Shown here piece after piece: positions 1 through 5,971 of a DNA stretch of 12,603 nucleotides (positions are counted from its first letter, which is position 1; each line of letters begins with the position of its first letter). The stretch covers positions 1-12,603 of the forward strand of contig CANRIE010000013.1 of assembly GCA_947630585.1 (NCBI GenBank), written 5' to 3'. The stretch comes from an uncultured Bacilli bacterium (GTDB lineage Bacteria > Bacillota_I > Bacilli_A > RF39 > UBA660). The translations under genes and the position numbers were made by a program. Under the pieces are notes generated by a model. It was not told the origin of the DNA, searched no databases, and worked only from the letters and a program-made list of their open reading frames with translations.

Positions 1-73
1 TTTTAAGCACTTTTAAACTATAGTTTTCACTATGGATTTTTATAGTGTCTAAAAGCTGGTTATTTATTTTCAA
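1..73 (-). CDS. Partial CDS, unknown protein, start present, rest off left edge
   Basis: An open frame starts with TTG (complement of 71-73) and runs off the left edge after 24 codons; the visible protein begins MKINNQLLDTIKIHSENYSL. The start is supported by a very good Shine-Dalgarno site AGAAAGGAG (complement of 79-87) five bases upstream, and by an extended -10 element further up (complement of 121-129). No stop interrupts the frame. The N-terminus is too short to name a family. It is the first gene downstream of the tRNA-Thr terminator, so it is probably a separate transcription unit. A 12-bp palindrome lies in its leader. TTG as start makes this less certain than an ATG start would be. 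Confidence 0.55.
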   Translation of the reverse strand, partial: MKINNQLLDTIKIHSENYSLKVLK

Positions 74-95
74 CCTTACTCCTTTCTAAATTAGT

Positions 96-107
96 CAGAC
101 ATGTCTG
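96..107. repeat. 12-bp perfect palindrome, possible operator
   Basis: CAGACATGTCTG is a perfect palindrome lying between the extended -10 (121-129) and the Shine-Dalgarno site (79-87) of the leftmost minus-strand gene. Position just downstream of a promoter suits a repressor operator, but no regulator can be named. Confidence 0.4.
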
Positions 108-120
108 TAGTGCTAATAAT

Positions 121-129
121 ATTGTAACA
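121..129 (-). promoter_or_regulatory. Extended -10 promoter element for the leftmost gene
   Basis: On the minus strand this reads TGTTACAAT, that is TGn followed by TACAAT, an extended -10 for the primary sigma factor. I see no good -35 at 16-18 bp, which extended -10 promoters tolerate. It lies about 33 bp before the Shine-Dalgarno site. Confidence 0.45.
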
Positions 130-183
130 TAAAATAACTAAAATAGTATCTAATATTTGTAAATTTTATTGCTTTTAATTTAT

Positions 184-212
184 TAAAAAAAATCAACCCA
201 AATGGATTGATT
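184..212 (-). terminator. Rho-independent terminator after tRNA-Thr
   Basis: Arms 191-199/204-212 form a hairpin in minus-strand RNA (AAUCAAUCC / GGGUUGAUU). One pair is G-U on the minus strand but would be an A-C mismatch on the plus strand, so the structure favours minus-strand RNA. The complement of the A run at 184-192 supplies an eight-base T tract immediately after the stem. It closes the unit that ends with the tRNA. Confidence 0.8.
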
Positions 213-254
213 ATATGTTAAGTTCAAACTATAAAAGTTAGAACTATTCGTCAC

Positions 255-328
255 TGGTGCCGAAAGACAGAATTGAACTGTCCGCTGACCCTTACCAAGG
301 GCCTGTTTTACCACTAAACTATATCGGC
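255..328 (-). tRNA. tRNA-Thr (anticodon GGU)
   Basis: The minus strand folds into a complete 74-nt cloverleaf: 7-bp acceptor, D stem GTTT/AAAC with loop AGTGGTA, anticodon stem GGCCC/GGGTC with loop TTGGTAA, a four-base variable loop, T stem GACAG/CTGTC with loop TTCAATT, discriminator A and an encoded CCA. The anticodon is GGT (complement of 294-296), reading ACC/ACU threonine codons. The acceptor has one U-U opposition at position 6-67. The 5' end is 8 bp from the stop codon of the upstream protein gene and no promoter fits between them, so it is probably cut from a shared transcript that ends at the hairpin at 184-212. Confidence 0.95.
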
Positions 329-336
329 ATAAAAAC

Positions 337-687
337 TTATAAATGGTCATGTTTTTTTATGTATTCTTCATCAGCTTTAATCTTTTGATAAAGTTCAATA
401 TTATTATCATAGTAAGCAAGTATTTCTTTTAATTTTAAATAAGCAATTTCTTTTAATCTCGTATTAGTATTACTAGTTACTAAATTATAAATATCTTCAA
501 TTGTCATTTTATTAATAATTCTTTCTAATATTTCATCAGGAATCACCTTACTATCATCACTCCTTTTTAATAAAACATCAATTGCTATATTAGAAACTAA
601 AGGATTAGTATCTAAACATTTATTAATTAATTCTTGATATGGAAGAGCCATATATTTATTTAAAATTATAAGATAAAGTTCATTCAT
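337..687 (-). CDS. Small helical protein of unknown function, 116 aa
   Basis: I do not recognise this protein. It is predicted soluble and almost entirely alpha-helical, with no signal peptide or membrane segment, and it is rich in Leu, Ile, Lys, Asp and Glu. The start ATG (685-687) has a strong purine-rich site GGTGGGGG (complement of 691-698) just upstream. A textbook promoter, TTGACA-17 bp-TATTAT, lies at 706-734, with the -35 overlapping the sigE stop codon. In Bacillus the position after sigE is held by sigG; this protein bears no resemblance to a sigma factor. The tRNA-Thr follows 8 bp after its stop, so the two seem to share promoter and terminator. Being next to sigE makes a sporulation link possible, but nothing in the sequence shows it. 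Confidence 0.8.
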   Translation of the reverse strand: MNELYLIILNKYMALPYQELINKCLDTNPLVSNIAIDVLLKRSDDSKVIPDEILERIINKMTIEDIYNLVTSNTNTRLKEIAYLKLKEILAYYDNNIELYQKIKADEEYIKKHDHL

Positions 688-705
688 TTTCCCCCACCAA
701 TTAAT

Positions 706-734
706 ATAATAATATCAAAATAAAACATTGTCAA
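706..734 (-). promoter_or_regulatory. Sigma-A promoter for the 116-aa gene and tRNA-Thr
   Basis: The minus strand reads TTGACA (729-734), 17 bp, TATTAT (706-711). The -35 is a perfect consensus and the spacing is ideal. The -35 overlaps the sigE stop codon (731-733), so the promoter is nested in the end of sigE. The -10 lies only 7 bp before the Shine-Dalgarno site. Confidence 0.75.
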
Positions 735-750
735 CACTTAACAATGTTTT
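722..750 (-). terminator. Hairpin at the 3' end of sigE, weak terminator or attenuator
   Basis: Perfect 10-bp arms AAAACATTGT (722-731) and ACAATGTTTT (741-750) enclose a 9-base loop and cover the last codons of sigE. The bases after the stem on the minus strand are only partly T (ATTTTGAT), so it is a weak terminator at best. The symmetrical arms also put T residues on the other strand, but no plus-strand gene ends here. Confidence 0.5.
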
Positions 751-1429
751 TTAAACGTTTTATAACTTTTTTTTCAATTCGTGAAATATAAGACTGACTA
801 ATTCCTAATATTTCAGCAACCTCTTTTTGAGTTTTTTCCTTTTTGCCATATAATCCATATCGCATAATAATAATATCTTTTTCCCGTTTTGGTAATTTAT
901 TAATTTCTTCTAACATTAAATTTCTATTTAATTCATCTTCAAGAGGTTTAGTTACAATATTAGGATCAGTTCCTAAAACATCTTCTAAATGAAGTTCATT
1001 CCCGTCAGCATCAAAACTTAAAGATTCATCAAAACTAATCTCGGTTTTAACTTTCTTGTTCTTTCTTAAAAACATTAATATTTCATTATCAATACAACGA
1101 GATGCGTAGGTTGCAAGTTTAATATTCTTATCCATACTAAATGTTTTAATACCTTTCATTAATCCAATCGTTCCAATACTAACTAAGTCTTCCAAGTCAA
1201 CTCCTGTATTTTCATACTTTTTAGCAAGAAACACAACTAACCTTAAATTATGTTCAATTAATTTATCTCTTGCAAACATATCTCCATCATTTGCCATCAC
1301 TAAATAATACTCTTCTTCTTCCTTTGATAAAGGAGGAGGGAGTTTATCCGTTGCTCCAACATAAAATAAACTACCCATTTCTTTAATTAAATTACTAATA
1401 TAGCCAACTAAACTAAGTATTCCGATCAT
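731..1429 (-). CDS. sigE: Pro-sigma-E, mother-cell sporulation sigma factor
   Basis: A sigma-70 family factor of 232 aa that directs early mother-cell gene expression during sporulation. The N-terminal 22 or so residues look like the membrane-associated pro-sequence removed by SpoIIGA, and are followed by YVGATDKLPPPLS, which closely matches the processing region of Bacillus sigma-E (YIGGSEALPPPLS, from memory). Region 2 is at about 55-125, including NLRLVV, the DLVSIGTIGLMKGI core-binding segment and the KLATYASRCIDNEILM promoter-melting segment. Region 4 is at about 175-230, with the helix-turn-helix EKTQKEVAEILGISQSYISRIEK. A sigma-K identity is less likely because of the PPPLS segment and the spoIIGA neighbour. 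Translation is coupled: the start ATG overlaps the spoIIGA stop (ATGA), and the site AAAGGA lies inside the spoIIGA tail. Confidence 0.95.
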   Translation of the reverse strand: MIGILSLVGYISNLIKEMGSLFYVGATDKLPPPLSKEEEEYYLVMANDGDMFARDKLIEHNLRLVVFLAKKYENTGVDLEDLVSIGTIGLMKGIKTFSMDKNIKLATYASRCIDNEILMFLRKNKKVKTEISFDESLSFDADGNELHLEDVLGTDPNIVTKPLEDELNRNLMLEEINKLPKREKDIIIMRYGLYGKKEKTQKEVAEILGISQSYISRIEKKVIKRLKNIVKC

Positions 1430-2202
1430 TTTAAATATCCTTTCATTTTATTTGGTAATATACAATCTATTCCTTCAATTCTAAATTTATCATTAGAAAT
1501 TCCTACTAAATAATTATTAAATTCAATTCCATCAATTAAGACTTTTTTAGGTTTTAAACACTTAATAACTCCTTCATGATTTAAACTAGAGTAGGGAACA
1601 TAAATAAAATTATTTTTATAATCAAGTTTAATATTAACTAGAATAACACTTCTTCTTTTATAAGGGTCATATAAATTATTACCTGTATCTAAATAACCAT
1701 TTAAGTGATAAGTTTTTCTATTTATAACAATATCAACCTTATGATAATTACTATAATTATCTTTTAATTTTTTTGTTTCTTTAATATAAAAGAAAATAAT
1801 AATTGGACTTAATATTAATAAAACTATATAATTAAAACTTCCATTTTTATATAACATTAAACCTTTGCTACTATAAGAAAAACTATCACTTAATAAATAC
1901 ATACCACCTCCTAAAATAATACTAACTAAGTAAAAATAACCTAAATTAGTAAATGTATATTTAATATTTTTATAAGAAAATGTTACTATCATCATTAAAA
2001 TACTAACTAATATTTTAAAAAGAAATAAAGTTATATTATTTAAATTAAGAAATAGAATAATCATTGTTAAACTTCCAACGATACTTCCGAATATTATTCT
2101 TCGAAATTTAATATTTCTTTTTAAAAGGATAGTAACTGAGAGTAGTAATAGAAAATCAAACCAAAGATTGACTAAAAAGATAAGGTCAAGATATAGTTTC
2201 AT
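1426..2202 (-). CDS. spoIIGA: Sporulation sigma-E processing peptidase SpoIIGA
   Basis: A membrane-embedded aspartic protease that matures pro-sigma-E at the sporulation septum. The N-terminal half (about 1-140) has about five hydrophobic segments, starting MKLYLDLIFLVNLWFD, which resembles the Bacillus protein. The C-terminal half carries LDTGNNLYDP with the catalytic Asp at residue 172, followed by a conserved VPYSSL-type strand. At 258 aa it is shorter than the roughly 309-aa Bacillus protein, mainly by a shorter stretch after the catalytic motif. I start at 2202 rather than the in-frame ATG at 2214 because GGTGA (complement of 2208-2212) is placed correctly for 2202 and the resulting N-terminus matches the family. 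It overlaps sigE by 4 bp, the classical operon. A Spo0A-type box lies upstream. Confidence 0.92.
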   Translation of the reverse strand: MKLYLDLIFLVNLWFDFLLLLSVTILLKRNIKFRRIIFGSIVGSLTMIILFLNLNNITLFLFKILVSILMMIVTFSYKNIKYTFTNLGYFYLVSIILGGGMYLLSDSFSYSSKGLMLYKNGSFNYIVLLILSPIIIFFYIKETKKLKDNYSNYHKVDIVINRKTYHLNGYLDTGNNLYDPYKRRSVILVNIKLDYKNNFIYVPYSSLNHEGVIKCLKPKKVLIDGIEFNNYLVGISNDKFRIEGIDCILPNKMKGYLK

Positions 2203-2218
2203 TTTTATCACCATTATA

Positions 2219-2252
2219 AGTATAAAATATTAATAGTAAGAAAAATGTCGAA
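2219..2252 (-). promoter_or_regulatory. spoIIGA-sigE promoter region with a Spo0A-type box
   Basis: The complement carries TTCGACA (2246-2252), a perfect Spo0A box (TGTCGAA) read on the plus strand. It contains TCGACA, five of six matches to a -35, and 21 bp further is TATACT (2219-2224). From family knowledge, the Bacillus spoIIG promoter has an unusually long spacer of about 22 bp and is activated by Spo0A-P bound over its -35; the arrangement here is similar. The -10 is only 6 bp before GGTGA, so the implied leader is very short. Confidence 0.5.
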
Positions 2253-2253
2253 T

Positions 2254-2291
2254 AAAAAAAGTAATAAGATTATTTTTTTCTCTTATCACTT
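2254..2291 (-). terminator. Terminator of the 179-aa membrane protein gene
   Basis: Arms 2281-2291 and 2259-2269 form an 11-bp stem with one G-U pair in minus-strand RNA (AAGUGAUAAGA / UCUUAUUACUU), followed by a seven-base T tract (complement of 2254-2260). The stop codon of the gene (2270-2272) sits in the loop. The Spo0A box of the next unit begins 1 bp further on. Confidence 0.75.
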
Positions 2292-2809
2292 AAATACTTA
2301 TTAAGTTTAATTTTTTTATTTTTACCATGTTCTTTGTATCTTATATAAAGAGGTTTCTTTTTAATATTTAATATTTCCTCTTTATCTAATTTTATTTTTA
2401 AATGGAATTCTTTAACTTCATAAGGTTGGAAATTAACAAGTTTAAGTTTTTCATAAGAAATAGCACCTGAGACATTTTTCATTGTATCAGCAAGATATAA
2501 ATAATTATTATTGATATTTTCTTTCTTTTTAGTAATATTAAAGTCATATATACTATTATAAGTATTTTTATTATTACAAAGTCTTAAAATAAAATCAAGT
2601 TCAGCACCCTTGGTATCCTCTTTAATTTTCGTATCTTCACTAACCCAATTATTTTTATTTAAAAGATTAGTTTTTAATTTTAAAATAAATATTAGAAGTT
2701 TTCCGCGACTTTTAATAAAATCATAGATAATAAGTGCAAATATATTAACTAAAACAATTGTTAAAACAATTTCAAAATCATTACTATAAAAATTATAAAT
2801 ACTTAACAT
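2270..2809 (-). CDS. One-pass membrane protein of unknown function, 179 aa
   Basis: I do not recognise the family. From the chosen start the protein has one hydrophobic segment at about residues 12-31, followed by KSRGK, which predicts an outside N-terminus and a cytoplasmic C-terminal domain. That domain alternates hydrophobic and polar residues in a way that suggests beta strands, and ends in a strongly basic tail (SDKRKK). I start at 2809, not at the in-frame upstream ATG at 2860, because GGAGGGG (complement of 2813-2819) is correctly spaced for 2809 and the upstream start would lie inside the promoter's -35. It has its own promoter (2832-2860) and terminator (2254-2291), between the PASTA gene and spoIIGA. 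A cell-envelope or sporulation role is only suggested by position. Confidence 0.75.
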   Translation of the reverse strand: MLSIYNFYSNDFEIVLTIVLVNIFALIIYDFIKSRGKLLIFILKLKTNLLNKNNWVSEDTKIKEDTKGAELDFILRLCNNKNTYNSIYDFNITKKKENINNNYLYLADTMKNVSGAISYEKLKLVNFQPYEVKEFHLKIKLDKEEILNIKKKPLYIRYKEHGKNKKIKLNKYLSDKRKK

Positions 2810-2831
2810 ATACCCCTCCAAATTGCTTATT

Positions 2832-2860
2832 ATAATATCATAAAAAATATATTTTGACAA
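2832..2860 (-). promoter_or_regulatory. Sigma-A promoter for the 179-aa membrane protein
   Basis: The minus strand reads TTGTCA (2855-2860), 17 bp, TATTAT (2832-2837); an overlapping TATAAT is also present. It begins 2 bp after the T tract of the upstream terminator, so terminator and promoter are back to back. Confidence 0.6.
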
Positions 2861-2861
2861 G

Positions 2862-2898
2862 AAAAAAAGTTATAACTAATTGCTATTAATTATAACTT
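2862..2898 (-). terminator. Terminator of the PASTA gene, overlapping its stop codon
   Basis: The minus strand folds as AAGTTATAA-T-TAAT / ATTA-G-TTATAACTT, a 14-bp stem with one G-U pair and a four-base loop, followed by a seven-base T tract (complement of 2862-2868). The TAG stop (2876-2878) lies within the stem, so the last codons of the gene form one arm. Confidence 0.85.
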
Positions 2899-5032
2899 CA
2901 TAAGTTTGACCTTCAACGAAGGTATTTTTTCCAACTTTAACTTTACTATTAGGACTTAAATAGCCAATTCCAGAGTTAGATTTTTCAAATTTGAAAACAA
3001 AGTTAACTTTTCCTTCACATTTTTCATTTAATAACTTTTGAAGATTATTTTTAGTTTCTTCAGGATTTCCTTGCCTTAAATCTTCTCCAAATATTATTAC
3101 TTCATAGCTTTTAGCTGGTCCCTTACTTAAAGTAAGATTAATTGTTGAACCTTTGTTCATATTGCCCGTTTTATCTTGTTTTAAAACTGTGTCTTTAGCG
3201 TCCTCCGAGAAATCACTATTATAAGTAAATTTACAAGTTATTCCAAGTTCTTTACAACTAGATTCCACTTGACTCTTAGTTTTTCCAACGAATGATGGAA
3301 CATTAACTTTTTCAACAATACCACTTGACAAGGTAATAGTAACGTTTGCGCCTTCTGCAACAACAGTTCCTTGTTTTTTAGATTGATTAGTTGCAATATC
3401 GCGTTTTACAGTTTCACTTAACGCACCATATGAGAACGTACAACTTAAATTTAATGATTTACATTTAGTTTGAATATTACTTTTTGACATTCCAATAAAG
3501 TTTGGAATTGTAACTTTTTTCCCTTGCGAAATTGTTAAAGTAATTGTTTCGCCAGGATTTAATTTTGAGTTTTCTTCTGGGTAAGTTTTAATAATTTCAC
3601 CTTTTTTAATAGTATCTGAAAACTCATAAGCTTCTTCGTATTTTAAATTGTTTTCATTAGCCCATATTTTAAATTCACTTATATTAGTAACTTTAGGCAT
3701 AACCATACTTCCTTTAGAAATAGTTACTTCAATAGTTTCATTAGTAGAAACACTTTCACCTTGCTCTTTTGAGACTTTAATTATCTTGCCACTTTCATAT
3801 TCCTTGTTGTATTCTTCAATAAACTTAATATTTATATTATTTTCCATAGCCCATTTAGTAATTTCATTAGAAGTCATTTTTAATAAATCAGGAACTTTAA
3901 TAGTAGCACCTCTTGAAACATATAAAGTTAGTTTCCCATCAACAATTTTATCAGTTATACTTTGACTTATAACATATCCGTTTTCTACGTTATCATCATT
4001 TTTATATTCAATTACATAATCAATCATATTTCTTTTTAAATAACAAGTTGCTTCAAATTCACTTAAATTTGTTAAGTCTTTAACAGGAATTTTTTCAAAA
4101 TCTGAGTTTCCATAAGAAAACTTGAATACTATTTTATCATTTCTTCTCATAGAACCACTTCCAACTTGTTCAATTAAAGTATCTCTTAAAGCCTCATTTT
4201 TAGTAAATTCAACTTCAACATTACTTAAATTATTTTCTTTTATATATTTCATCACCTCATCAAATGATAAACCAGTCATATTAGGAACAATAATTGTTTT
4301 ATCATAATTTGGACCATCGGATACGGTAACTTTAAAAGTTGTTGTTATATCTTTAACTAAAGTATTAATTCCATATTGTTGCATGATAATATGATTTTTT
4401 GGAATAGTATCACTGAAATCATGTTCAATTTCTAGCTTTATATTATTGCTATCAGCCCATTCTAACATTTCACTTACATCTTTATTAATAAAATCTAAGA
4501 CATAAACATCGGTTTTAGCAGAGTAGGATACCGAAAATAAAGTATATCCAACTAAAACTAAAGTTAAAATAGCAACATAAGGGGTTGTTTTTTTATTATT
4601 AACTTTAAATAAAATTAGAACAACTATTAAACTTATAAAAGTAAAGATAACATTACTTGAAGTAATAAATTCGAGAATACTAAAATTATTTAAATCTAAA
4701 CCCTTAAAGATATTAAATCCATAAAAAGTTAAAACTAATAAGCATAGTATTAACAAGAAAATAGATACTTTACTTTTTTCTTTAGTATTAATACTTGCAA
4801 ACTCATCATTATAATGTCTAGTTTCTTTTACAGAATTATCTTTAATTTCAATATCATCATCATCTTCATTATCATCTAAAGCAACTAAACTAATTTCTTT
4901 CTTTTTACTAGTTTTCTTTGATTCTTTAAAATCATGTTCAAATTCTTCTTTAGAAACTTGAATTTCTCCATTTTCTTCTAAATTAACACTTTCATTTTTA
5001 TTTAAACTATCTTGTAAATCTTTTTTCATCAT
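2876..5032 (-). CDS. PASTA-repeat membrane protein without a kinase domain, 718 aa
   Basis: Residues 1-86 are an acidic, Ser/Thr-rich cytoplasmic region. Three hydrophobic segments follow at about 89-108, 127-144 and 151-172; an odd number with an inside N-terminus puts the rest outside. From about 176 to 638 I count seven PASTA-like repeats (roughly 176-239, 246-308, 314-375, 376-441, 443-504, 505-571, 574-638), most ending in a TxSxG-type strand. A tail of about 80 residues follows. PASTA domains in PrkC/PknB kinases and some penicillin-binding proteins bind peptidoglycan or muropeptides, but no kinase or transpeptidase domain is present. Repeats 6 and 7 each have a CX6C pair (524/531 and 593/600) that could form disulfides. 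Two ATGs are adjacent (5032 and 5029); GAAGGTGA abuts the first and is better spaced for the second. It is likely a wall-sensing or wall-anchoring protein. Confidence 0.88.
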   Translation of the reverse strand: MMKKDLQDSLNKNESVNLEENGEIQVSKEEFEHDFKESKKTSKKKEISLVALDDNEDDDDIEIKDNSVKETRHYNDEFASINTKEKSKVSIFLLILCLLVLTFYGFNIFKGLDLNNFSILEFITSSNVIFTFISLIVVLILFKVNNKKTTPYVAILTLVLVGYTLFSVSYSAKTDVYVLDFINKDVSEMLEWADSNNIKLEIEHDFSDTIPKNHIIMQQYGINTLVKDITTTFKVTVSDGPNYDKTIIVPNMTGLSFDEVMKYIKENNLSNVEVEFTKNEALRDTLIEQVGSGSMRRNDKIVFKFSYGNSDFEKIPVKDLTNLSEFEATCYLKRNMIDYVIEYKNDDNVENGYVISQSITDKIVDGKLTLYVSRGATIKVPDLLKMTSNEITKWAMENNINIKFIEEYNKEYESGKIIKVSKEQGESVSTNETIEVTISKGSMVMPKVTNISEFKIWANENNLKYEEAYEFSDTIKKGEIIKTYPEENSKLNPGETITLTISQGKKVTIPNFIGMSKSNIQTKCKSLNLSCTFSYGALSETVKRDIATNQSKKQGTVVAEGANVTITLSSGIVEKVNVPSFVGKTKSQVESSCKELGITCKFTYNSDFSEDAKDTVLKQDKTGNMNKGSTINLTLSKGPAKSYEVIIFGEDLRQGNPEETKNNLQKLLNEKCEGKVNFVFKFEKSNSGIGYLSPNSKVKVGKNTFVEGQTYEVIINSN

Positions 5033-5047
5033 TCACCTTCTATTCTT

Positions 5048-5093
5048 ATTATAATTATACCTAATTTTTTAAAATAAAGAAATACTTTCGACA
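5048..5093 (-). promoter_or_regulatory. PASTA gene promoter region with a Spo0A-type box
   Basis: The minus strand carries two abutting TATAAT hexamers (5054-5059 and 5048-5053). A perfect Spo0A-type heptamer TGTCGAA (complement of 5087-5093) reads in the gene direction 27 bp before the distal -10. I see no good -35, as expected if an activator is needed. The box-to-minus-10 distance and orientation are the same as in front of the second sigma factor gene. Confidence 0.4.
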
Positions 5094-5133
5094 ATAAATA
5101 TCAAAAATTGACAAAAAATGTGTTAAATTATGA

Positions 5134-5175
5134 TGTTTTTTTTAGAAAATTAGTTTATAATAAAAAAAAGAGGTG
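5134..5175 (+). promoter_or_regulatory. Likely promoter and ribosome binding site of the small-peptide/tcdA unit
   Basis: A consensus TATAAT (5156-5161) with a weak -35 candidate (TGTTTT, 5134-5139, 16 bp) precedes AAGAGGTG (5168-5175), correctly spaced for the TTG at 5182. A perfect TTGACA at 5108-5113 is also present but its best -10 (TATGAT, 5129-5134) gives only a 15-bp spacer. Confidence 0.45.
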
Positions 5176-5181
5176 TTTAGA

Positions 5182-5280
5182 TTGAAAAAATTTATTTATT
5201 ATGTCGCTTTTTTACTTTTATTATTATTAATTAAGTTAATTCCAGAGTCAGGTGGAGTAGTTAATTTAATAGTTAGGTAG
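5182..5280 (+). CDS. Small hydrophobic membrane peptide, 32 aa
   Basis: A short frame with TTG start, placed six bases after the strong Shine-Dalgarno site AAGAGGTG (5168-5175). The peptide starts MKKFIYY, continues with a leucine-rich hydrophobic run (about residues 5-20), and ends with a short polar tail (PESGGVVNLIVR). It looks like a single-span membrane peptide; there is no obvious cleavage site. The stop lies 4 bp before the tcdA start and the tcdA ribosome binding site is inside its last codons, so the two are probably co-translated. I know of no family. A second small membrane peptide lies at the other end of tcdA. The strong site and close coupling favour a real gene over a chance frame. 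Confidence 0.55.
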   Translation: MKKFIYYVAFLLLLLLIKLIPESGGVVNLIVR

Positions 5281-5284
5281 GATT

Positions 5285-5971
5285 ATGGAATTTAGTAGGT
5301 TAGAAATATTACTTGGAAATAAAATAGATGAAATTAGAAATTTAAAGGTATTGGTTCTTGGAGTAGGTGGAGTTGGAGGGAGTGCTGCTATAGCACTAGC
5401 TCGGATGGGAGTTAATAATATTAGTATAATAGACCATGACAAAGTTACAATTACTAATATTAATAGGCAAGTTATAGCTTTTCATTCAACTCTTGATAGA
5501 CTTAAGGTAGATGTTTTAAAAGATATGATTTTAGATATTAATCCAAGTTGTAAAGTTAATAGTTATCCATATTTTTATAATGAAGAAACTAATGATTTAA
5601 TTTTTAATAATAATTATGATTATATATTAGATTGTTGTGATACAGTTAAAAGTAAAGAGTTAATAATAAGAGAAGCTATAAAAAGAAATATTAAGATAAT
5701 TTCTAGTATGGGAGCAGGTTTTAAATTTGACCCAAGCTTAATTAAAGTTTCCAAATTAAAAGATACTAATTATGATAAATTAGCTAAGATATTAAGATAT
5801 AATTTAAGGGATAATCCGGAATGTTTAAAAATTAGAGTTATTTATTCCTCTGAAACCTATGAAGGAAAACGAGAGGTAATTGGTTCTAATTCCATTATTC
5901 CTAATATGTTTGGTCTTTATATGGCTAGTTTAATTTTAAATGATATAAGGAGTCGAGATGAAAAAAATTAA
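5285..5971 (+). CDS. tcdA: tRNA threonylcarbamoyladenosine dehydratase (TcdA/CsdL, ThiF/E1-like)
   Basis: A 228-aa E1-like ATP-dependent enzyme that dehydrates t6A at position 37 of ANN-decoding tRNAs to cyclic t6A. The nucleotide-binding loop is GVGGVGG (residues 26-32), followed by IIDHD (48-52), the ThiF/E1 signature TNINRQ (57-62) and LDCCD (115-119). The block SSMGAGFKFDPSLIKVSKL is typical of TcdA rather than ThiF or MoeB, and there is no zinc-binding CXXC pair. Length is close to the family norm of about 230-270. It follows a 32-aa membrane peptide by 4 bp and overlaps the start of a 27-aa peptide, forming a probable three-gene unit. In Escherichia coli TcdA works with CsdA-CsdE for sulfur relay; no such partner is visible here. 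Confidence 0.9.
   Translation: MEFSRLEILLGNKIDEIRNLKVLVLGVGGVGGSAAIALARMGVNNISIIDHDKVTITNINRQVIAFHSTLDRLKVDVLKDMILDINPSCKVNSYPYFYNEETNDLIFNNNYDYILDCCDTVKSKELIIREAIKRNIKIISSMGAGFKFDPSLIKVSKLKDTNYDKLAKILRYNLRDNPECLKIRVIYSSETYEGKREVIGSNSIIPNMFGLYMASLILNDIRSRDEKN

Noticed and set aside
2203..2214. Upstream in-frame ATG for spoIIGA
   Set aside because: Its codons overlap the GGTGA ribosome site; the family N-terminus aligns with the start at 2202.
2810..2860. 17-residue N-terminal extension of the 179-aa membrane protein
   Set aside because: It would cover the promoter and the strong GGAGGGG ribosome site that fits the ATG at 2809.
3648..3965. Plus-strand open frame of 105 codons inside the PASTA gene
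   Set aside because: It is antisense to clear PASTA repeats, has no ribosome binding site, and its hydrophobic composition is what the complement of this AT-rich gene gives.
4122..4307. Plus-strand open frame of 61 codons inside the PASTA gene
   Set aside because: Antisense shadow of PASTA repeat 2 and its flanks; no ribosome site and no recognisable protein.
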